Below are positions 57,098 through 64,000 of a DNA stretch of 64,000 nucleotides, in pieces. Under the pieces are notes generated by a model. The model did no database searches, was not told where the DNA came from, and was given only the letters and a program-made list of their open reading frames with translations. This DNA is from Heliocidaris erythrogramma (taxonomy: Eukaryota > Echinodermata > Echinoidea > Camarodonta > Echinometridae), in contig CM046858.1 in assembly GCA_025617745.1 (NCBI GenBank), positions 34,914,598 to 34,978,597 of the forward strand, written 5' to 3'. A program made the position numbers and the translations under genes. Each line of letters opens with the position of its first letter. Positions within the stretch are counted from its first letter, which is position 1.

Positions 57098-58556
57098 TAT
57101 GAATGAATGAATGAATTTTATTTCATAATACTGCAGAAATCTGCCATGAAACATTACAATTGGTGAGCATACATCGTTCAAAATTTCTAAACTATCATAA
57201 TCAATAACAATTCCAATGTACATGTACATACAGTCAAAAGTGGAAAATTTACATTAGTCAATAGAAAAAAAAGCAGTATCATGGGAGAACCTAAGGAAAA
57301 GCACAGCTTGTTAAAACTAGGTTCCCCAATAACAGAGAGAATTAAGAAATACATTTATGCAATTATGTATACATATAGTAGTAAAGAGACGAGACAAGAC
57401 GTGTGTAAAAGGGGGAAAAACAACAACAATACACACACAAACATTGCTAAAACATCAAAATAAAATAAGCATACTATGAACTAGTATACTAGCAGCTAAT
57501 GTCAGCCTATTGGGTTTATATAGTAGTAGAAAAACCAGATCTATACACATGTATGTGTATGAAGTATGATTAAAAAGATGTCTTGAAGGATAGATTTTGT
57601 ATGTTCTCTTTAGACACAGGCAGAAAACCAAATACTGTACAGTTGTTATGGACTTATACACTGTAAGAGCTAATTTGATAATGTTTAAGATTTCTTCTAA
57701 AAGATTTAAGAGAGGTAGCTTGCTTTAGATTTGAATCAAGATGATTCCAATAGAAGGGCCCAGTGTAGATTAATGTTTTCTGCGCAAACTGAGTACGAAG
57801 AAGTGGTAAATGAAAGAAAGATGATTGTCGTGTAGAATGCCTATGTATTCCATCATTCGTTTTAAACATTGATTGTAAAACCTGAGGCAATTCGTGAATT
57901 CGTGCTTGATACATTAAACTGCCTAACTGGTAATAAAACAAATCGTTTAGTCTCAACGCTTTATTTTCAAAGAATAATATTTTAGACGGAGCTAGTCTAG
58001 GCCTTTTCAAAATTATTCTCATCACCCGTTTTTGTATAACTGAGAGTCTATCCAACTGATACTTAGTACAGTTGCCCCAAGCTAGAATGCCATAATTTAT
58101 GTAGGGTAGAACCAAGGTGGAATACAACAAGAGTAATACATGAGAGGGAAACAAATATTTCAATTTGTTTATAATACCAACATTTCAAGAGAGTAATTTG
58201 TTTAGATACACAGTTTGCGGTTTCCAAGATAACTTATTATCAATAAGTAAACCAAGAAACTTTAACTCCTCGACCACTTTAATTGTGGTGTTTTTAAGTA
58301 ATACATTACCATCCAGAGATGTGATTGAGTTACTAAATAACATACAACGAGTTTTCTCCAAATTGAGAGCTAGTCTATTGGCACATACCCAATCATGCAC
58401 AACACTGAGCTCCTTATTAGTTCGTTCCAGGAGTAACTTGGGATCTTTGTTAGAAAGAAATACATTCGAATCATCAGCAAATAGTATGAATGATAACACA
58501 CTGGAAGCATTATGAAAGTCATTTATATATAAAATAAACAACAACAAAAGAGCCAA
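57098..58556 (-). mobile_element. CR1/Jockey-group LINE, 3' half
   Basis: The minus strand encodes LFILYINDFHN and the catalytic LFADDSNVFLSN (about 58480), then FLGLLIDNKLSWKPQT (about 58240) in one frame. A second long frame (58163-57654) has TLVLPYINYGILAWGNCTKY and FYWNHLDSNLKQATSLKSFR, the thumb and post-RT region. The frame breaks near 58180, so it is inactive. A 3' untranslated part of about 550 bp ends in an (ATTC)n microsatellite at 57103-57120, the usual kind of 3' end in this group. The N-terminal part is missing. Confidence 0.85.
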
Positions 58557-58559
58557 AAA

Positions 58560-58945
58560 CCCTCAACTTATTAGGGGATTTACCTTGGAATTTACTAACA
58601 TAAATGAATACTTTAACATAAGAAATATAAGTTAAAACTATATCATCTTGTATACAAAACATTTTTTTGAAAATTGGAAGGCTGGATAAGCTTTTCATCT
58701 TTTGCATTGGTAATCTTAATTACTTCATTCCAAATAGGTAACACTCTGGGACATACCAAAAAATATGAATAGGTGTTTCAGGATCTTTAGAGCAAAATGA
58801 GCAAAGAGGGGAGTTCTTTCTTTTAATTTTGAACAAGAAGACATTGAAGGCAATTGTCCTATGAAATATTTTGAAATAAAATGCACGTAGTCGAGAATCT
58901 ATGGTATACATTTGAAATTGGACAAATGAGATTTCTCCCAATTTA
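58560..58945 (-). mobile_element. Tx1/L1-clade LINE, C-terminal end
   Basis: The minus strand encodes FYFKIFHRTIAFNVFLFKIK and NSPLCSFCSKDPETPIHIFW, then YISYVKVFIYVSKFQGKSPN. This is the C-terminal cysteine-bearing region of Tx1/L1 ORF2, with frame breaks. Its 3' side meets the CR1-like LINE at about 58557. Confidence 0.8.
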
Positions 58946-59029
58946 TATCATCAGGCAATCAGAAAGGTTCCTTTAAAAAAACTGATTTTTCGGGAATGCA
59001 TTCTTCAAAGATAATAGAGTATGATGATT

Positions 59030-59830
59030 TAAACTTTCTTGCTTTGCTTTATAATTTCTTCAAAAATATCCACATAATCCATCTAGCCAAGGGGAAGGAA
59101 TATTCTTTAATGATAAAGTTAAATTGAAAAACATAAATTTGTCGCTCATTGAAAAGATATGTGCATGTGATAAAAACATTGTTATTACCACAGTTAGGAC
59201 CTACTCTATCTCTTTTCTGTTCTGCGTATAAAAATACCTTATCATTTTTGTAAAGACCTCAACAAAGTGTTTATTAAATTCATTTGAAATGGGGAAACAG
59301 ATTTTATTAGGAATTATTTTTGTAATAATTATGACAATTGTGGTCTTCGTATGATCGATTCATATATGCGTTCTCTTTGGCACAAAAAATGTCTTGGGTC
59401 AAACTCCTGTTGACGATACTTATGATAGTATATGGAAGACTATTGAAATATCTGCACTCGAGCGGTTTAATGATAGGAAAGATCTTTTATGGAAGTCTTA
59501 TGCTCCTGAAAATGTTTTGTGTTCTTTGGGATCTACCCAAATTGCTGACTCTTTAAGAACTTGGTACATTTTTAGGGATAAAATATCACTGAAAGAGTTT
59601 AAATGATTTCCTGTATTTAGGACGGTCCCAGGTTACTGGTTTAATCGTAATATGAGATCAAAATAAAAAAAAAAATCTTTTATGAAGGCTGGCTTAAAAA
59701 AGGAATTGTCTTTGTAAAAGATCTCCTTAATCCGCCGCCCCCTGATTATAAAATTTTTGAAGAGCTTGTTCTGGATTTTGATATTTCGGCCAATGGAAGA
59801 AGAAAATACAATTTCTGAGATGTCGCTGAT
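59030..59830 (+). mobile_element. Tx1/L1-clade LINE, inverted upstream part
   Basis: Plus-strand translation gives LNKVFIKFIWNGETDFIRNY (about 59262), then CGLRMIDSY, ISALERFNDRKDLLWKSYAP and WLKKGIVFVKDLLNP. This is the ORF2 region that normally lies directly upstream of the C-terminal block now found inverted at 58560-58945. Several frame breaks are present. Confidence 0.75.
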
Positions 59831-60808
59831 CTTGTCGTTATTATGACTTGAACTTTTGAACACCTTTTGGCCCGGGGGGCATATAAAGGCTTAACATAAA
59901 CAATATAACGTATGTACAAAAGAACATATTAAAATGTCAATAATCATCAACAAAGCAACGAGTGAAATTACAGTACATTAGTTTAAATAATCGATCTGCA
60001 TCTGGGCAAGAATCGCAAGTACATTTACATGCTATAAAATACCGTAGTTTAGATATACTTTTAAATATCTTTGGTCCCCCGAAAGGAGGAATATTGGATT
60101 TGAACATGGGTAATAAAAACCTGTGTACGAGAAACAGTTTAGCATACATGTAAACAGTTAAAGATATTAACTGTAATATACAATCATGAAATACAACGCA
60201 GTACATAAAATCGAACACAATAGGCCTAAATGTACAGCGTGTAAGCACGGTTTGGTGAAACGACCCATTTCAGCATGCTAGTATAATTTGAGGAGATGAT
60301 TTTATTTTGTTTATTTTATTTTGTTTATTATGATTAGTATTTGATTATTATGGGATTAAAAATCGATAAGGCAATTTTATTTTTTTTTCAAAAATGTTTT
60401 TCACCATATCTATAATATATTTTAAAAATATAAACTGATAATATCATATTGGGATGTAGATATTGCACTAAAAGTCTGAAGCTGTTCTATTAACAGTACA
60501 AATGCTCATCGAATGCTCGTATAGTTCGTGTATGAGTGCTCAAGCGCAAAGTCAAGGAGGCTGAGGAGAGGGGGGAGAGGTAATTTCTAATTTCCACACC
60601 TTTTGTTAAGCATGATGCTTACATTATTGTAAATTTGTGTAACTTAATATACTCTAAAATGACAAATTTCAATGCATAACTAAGTTATTTCCCTGGGTCG
60701 TTAGGCCACTCATTTTTTTTTGGTGATGTTATCGCGAATATCGGCTAGGGCCTAGATCTGTGTATGTAGCAAACACCAAATTCAAGGTGTCGGACTGTAT
60801 TGTAGTTT
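59831..60808. other. AT-rich intergenic sequence
   Basis: A minus-strand frame at 60248-59937 (103 codons) has no recognised domain. Nothing else was identified. Confidence 0.35.
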
Positions 60809-62194
60809 TGTATGATGGGGTGACCATATTTCGCGCACATTCAAATTTTTATTAGAAATGTGATATTCGATACTTGATTTCTTATATTCTACAATAATTT
60901 ATTTATAAAGTTTTATACCAAACGGAAAGCAAAATTCTGGACTGAAACTTGATTCAACAAGAACATTAATCGACAAAGAATTTCGGAAATATTGCGATCT
61001 CAAAACCCAGTGTCGGATCGCAATTAACACACTGAAAAAAAAAAGGCATAAAAACCACGAGACCTAAGTTCGCGCACGTAAATTAACATCTAAGTTATCC
61101 AACGTAGCGGTCCAGCAAAGGGAAGAAAATTGCATCATTTGTAAGACAAAATATCATACAATCATTTGGTATCACGTTTTACCCACACCACGAACAGAAT
61201 AGTGGTCATATTGACCACTACGAATACAAAATGCAAAAATAGTTGGTATTTTCTGTCGCGTGTAGTAAAGGTATGGGGGGAAAATAAGATAAATATTTTA
61301 AATACTTGCTGTCAAATTCAGCCCTTAAAAATCTCACTCCTACCTCAAATGGCCGTTAGAAAGAACTTTTGATATTTTCAGCAAAATCCAAAGTCAAAAT
61401 CTTGTCCAAAACCGGAGAAATCCCCGCCGATTTGTTTCGCGATCGCGTGTTGTTTACATACTGCCGATGTCTTAGACTAAAATCGGCCAATAAAATTTTT
61501 GTCCACGAAGAAACTCGGGATCGCAAGCGCACATCGATCTTTACGATCGCGCACACAGAAAATCGGGACTTTCCGTGTATGCCACATAGGGACCGAATTT
61601 TTAAGGACAAAACTCTTTTGGGGAGATGTCAGCGCCCGCGGCGACCAGGAAATGTACACAATGACTCCGATAGCTCGTTTCGCGAGAATCAACAGTAAAT
61701 TACGGATTTGATTTTTGGAAATATCTTTTCCAACATCGGTGAGTTGAATTTATTGTATTTCTTGGATATTTAGTGGTCGGTTTTTGTAAATTAAATGCCG
61801 ATTTTGAGTGAATGTTTGTGACTTTTGTGCAGTGGTGTTTTAAAAAGTTGAGGTGTATGACTGCCTACATTATACACACGAAGTATAGGAATGTAGCTAT
61901 GAGTGGTTATACCTACAACTTTGATGACATCTTCTATCAAAATGAGGATTTTTGGACCGTTGTCGGTAACTTCATATTTTTCGGAAACTGACGCAAAAAG
62001 TAGCAAAATTGCCGATATTTTGTCAATATCTTCATAATTTCTCACCCAACTTAAAAGAAAATATAGTCCATATGTAATTTTAGCTTCCTCTATCTAATGG
62101 CGCTATCAGATTTTCGAAATCTTTTGTAGTTTTTTAGATATTGCCCTGTGCGCGAACTTAGGTCATGCGCGAAATATGGTCACACCACCATACA
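60809..62194. mobile_element. TIR element of unknown superfamily, ~1.4 kb
   Basis: TGACCATATTTCGCGCA near the left end faces TGCGCGAAATATGGTCA at the right end, preceded by TGTATGATGGGG and TGTATGGTGGTG respectively. An inner inverted pair, ACCTAAGTTCGCGCAC (61061) and GTGCGCGAACTTAGGT (62148), shows longer arms with insertions. 61369-61698 is open in several frames but shows no domain I recognise. Confidence 0.6.
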
Positions 62195-62204
62195 TGTAAT
62201 GATG

Positions 62205-62582
62205 TATGATGGGGGACCTAAAGCTACGCACTTTGTTTTCAGCAGCTAAAAGGTCACATACATCACTGGCTTGTCACCAATTTCATTCCATATCCAGATT
62301 CTGGATATTCTAAAGTTGATTTGTGGAGAAAATTACGATGGGTGAATGTCAATAATGCACGTTTTCAGGTCGATATCAATGCCGATGACGATGTCAAATT
62401 TTGTTCGTAAAAATGAAGGGGTCCTAAAGCTACGCACATGCAATAAATGAATGCAAATCTTGATATTGAAATTGACTGTGTGTATCGCGTGTGTGTTTTA
62501 GCCTGATTTGAACGCGTTGCATTGCGCGTGTATGTGATTTGTATGGTGCGTAGCTTTAGGACCCGCGTAGCTTTAGGACCCC
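62205..62582. mobile_element. Cluster of CCTAAAGCTACGCAC inverted repeats (MITE-like)
   Basis: GGGGTCCTAAAGCTACGCAC (62418) is matched inverted by GTGCGTAGCTTTAGGACCC and again by GCGTAGCTTTAGGACCCC (62547-62582), so the right end is doubled. A further left-type end, GACCTAAAGCTACGCAC, lies at 62215. Superfamily unknown. Confidence 0.65.
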
Positions 62583-63523
62583 TTGCCATATATTATTGGA
62601 TTTTTTTCATTGAGCTGATGCCGAGGCTGATCCTAAGCCGGCTTAGCCAAAGGGATTAAACTGACAGGACTTTGGTAGGTTAATTTAATTGGCCATAATG
62701 AGAAGGATTTGTAAATGGGGATTATTGTGGGCAACCCTTTGCCTAGACAGCTGAAAACCGTCTGTTTCGGAGGAGTCTTTAACATTTTCTTATTTTTACC
62801 TTCTCCTCCTACACAGACGGCTACCCAACCTTCCCGGTATACATGTATAAGGGGATCTTATAATACATGGCCTATGAGCAAATCCCCCCAAAAAGGGGGA
62901 TCTGATTTTCCATCCCTATAAGCCATCCCCTTTCTCTAAAAATTCACATAGATGGTGCTAGTGTTCTCATATTTCAATAAATAATAAATAAACCCGAAAA
63001 ATATACAGATAATTAACAAAATTTGGGACTTACTCTGGTTTGAACTCAAGCTTCGCACTGACTGAGTATTCGCTGCTTGATTTACTACATAACCTCTATA
63101 CGTATCCGACTAGGCCTACTTCCGGGTCATGTGATTATATGGCTGTCAGCGACTCGCTACTGACGTGCAACTTTCATGCTTCAAATGATCAGATTCGTGT
63201 ACCAGACGAGGGATTTGGTGTAAGAAATTTATTCAAGCCTATTATATTACCGTTGTTCTCCTTCTGAGTTGTTTATTTTAATAAAATAATGAATTATTAT
63301 TGGAAAATGAAAAATTCGTTTCTAGTCCTTAGTCCCTGGTACAGAGTGAGAGACGAACTTCAGTCTATGTAAGGAGGTGTAGTGAAGCAAAACGTAGTCC
63401 AGTGGAACACCCGACGAACAGAGACTGAAGCTTTCGGTCTACCCTTTGCCCTACCAGACCCTGGCTGTGGCTGTGCAAGGACACATTGACTGTGATTGAC
63501 ATAGTCATAGCAATTAGCATAAA
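62583..63523. other. Intergenic sequence
   Basis: No gene or structured repeat was recognised. Frames at 62715-62921 and 63040-63267 have no domain. Confidence 0.4.
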
Positions 63524-63992
63524 GAGCGTGTTTCTACAGAAAGCCAAAATACAGGGTGATACACGGTGATGCGAGGAGTTCTCTCTCAGTAGAAACAGAT
63601 CGGGTAGTGGGTGATGCGCGGTGATGCGAGGTAAGCCGTCGTCCACCTTTTGAGGTAGTTGATGCGGGGTGATACGAGGTGTTCTCTCTCAGTAGAAACA
63701 GTTCGTGTTACGATTTACGGGTTGTACCGGAAGTCTTGCATTGGAGGTCACGAACCACGCGCGCTTTATTCAGATATCGTCACATGCATGCCCAGCGCCG
63801 TAGTATTTAGTACAGCAGTACCTGGCTTTCTTCCATAATTTAGTATTTTTTCGTGAAATCATGACTAATTCCGGCAAGAGTGTTTACTGGACAACGGAAA
63901 TGCAGAAGTGTTTGATAACCAAGTGGCAGGAAATGATAGTGAAGGGGATTTTGGACGTATCACCTCGCAAATGCTCTCTCAATAGAAACACG
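63524..63992. mobile_element. Possible TIR element with GTTTCTACTGAGAGAG ends
   Basis: AGCGTGTTTCTAC at 63524 faces GTTTCTATTGAGAGAGC (reverse complement of 63961-63985) at the right. Two further internal copies of CTCTCTCAGTAGAAACAG stand at about 63580 and 63684, with GGTGATGCGAGG phrases. It resembles PIF/Harbinger-type termini by pattern only; no clear target duplication was seen. Confidence 0.35.
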
Positions 63993-64000
63993 CTAAGTTG
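63861..64000 (+). CDS. Possible Myb/SANT-like protein start, cut by window end
   Basis: Open from ATG at 63861 to the window edge. It begins MTNSGKSVYWTTEMQKCLIT, with KWQEM following. The WT..M..CLI..WQE pattern resembles the first helix of Myb/SANT-like DNA-binding domains found in Harbinger-type accessory proteins. The frame continues through the repeat end at 63961-63992, which weakens the case. Only the first 46 codons are visible. Confidence 0.25.
   Translation, partial: MTNSGKSVYWTTEMQKCLITKWQEMIVKGILDVSPRKCSLNRNTLS

Noticed and set aside
61356-61710. Overlapping open frames on both strands in the 60.8-62.2 kb TIR element
   Set aside because: No recognised transposase or other domain; listed only as part of the element.

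Overview
This is metazoan nuclear DNA, AT-rich and gene-poor. The most likely source is an echinoderm, probably a sea urchin. The main pointer is an intronless Toll-like receptor gene of about 890 codons, the form typical of the expanded echinoid TLR family. The dense mixture of CR1/L2-like, Tx1/L1-like and Penelope-like retroelements, Tc1-like, hAT-like and TTAA-flanked MITEs, and many long poly-C/poly-G runs fits this. The species is an inference; no marker in the window fixes it.

Layout. 0-4 kb: a pogo-like MITE, a 123-bp pyrimidine-rich tandem repeat, and three minus-strand exon-like blocks of a P2X7-intracellular-domain-like gene (2.6-3.8 kb) with two CRE palindromes just upstream. 4.1-10.8 kb: nested TIR elements, then a segment (5.4-8.0 kb and beyond) that recurs in direct orientation at 45.2-47.9 kb, with a Tx1/L1 LINE inserted in this left copy. 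11.5-35.5 kb: a large, heavily interrupted inverted repeat. Its arms are built from a monomer of about 175 bp carrying RFX X-box-like palindromes such as GTTACCATGGTAAC. It has been invaded by a 217-bp hairpin, two Tc1-like IR/DR elements, several LINE fragments, a Penelope-like element with a GIY-YIG domain, MITEs and a GAGCGAGC-type tandem array. 36-41 kb: a mariner-like element with a hAT-like insert, then CRE-bearing degenerate repeats.

41.2-43.9 kb is the only intact conventional gene, a plus-strand TLR (signal peptide, LRR ectodomain, LRRCT, one membrane helix, TIR). 44-50 kb holds a TTCGGAATTAYGAACC minisatellite and the right copy of the segmental duplication. 50-56 kb holds tandem arrays of about 295 bp and about 174 bp plus a GGGCACTTAT minisatellite. 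57-60 kb holds a CR1-like LINE next to an inverted Tx1/L1 copy. 60.8-64 kb holds several TIR elements of uncertain superfamily and a possible coding start cut by the window edge.

No operon-like logic applies. The functional content is one innate immune receptor, one decayed or incompletely visible P2X7-like gene, and a repeat landscape. The most unusual parts of that landscape are the X-box arrays and the two Tc1-like elements, each of which carries captured foreign DNA between duplicated halves.
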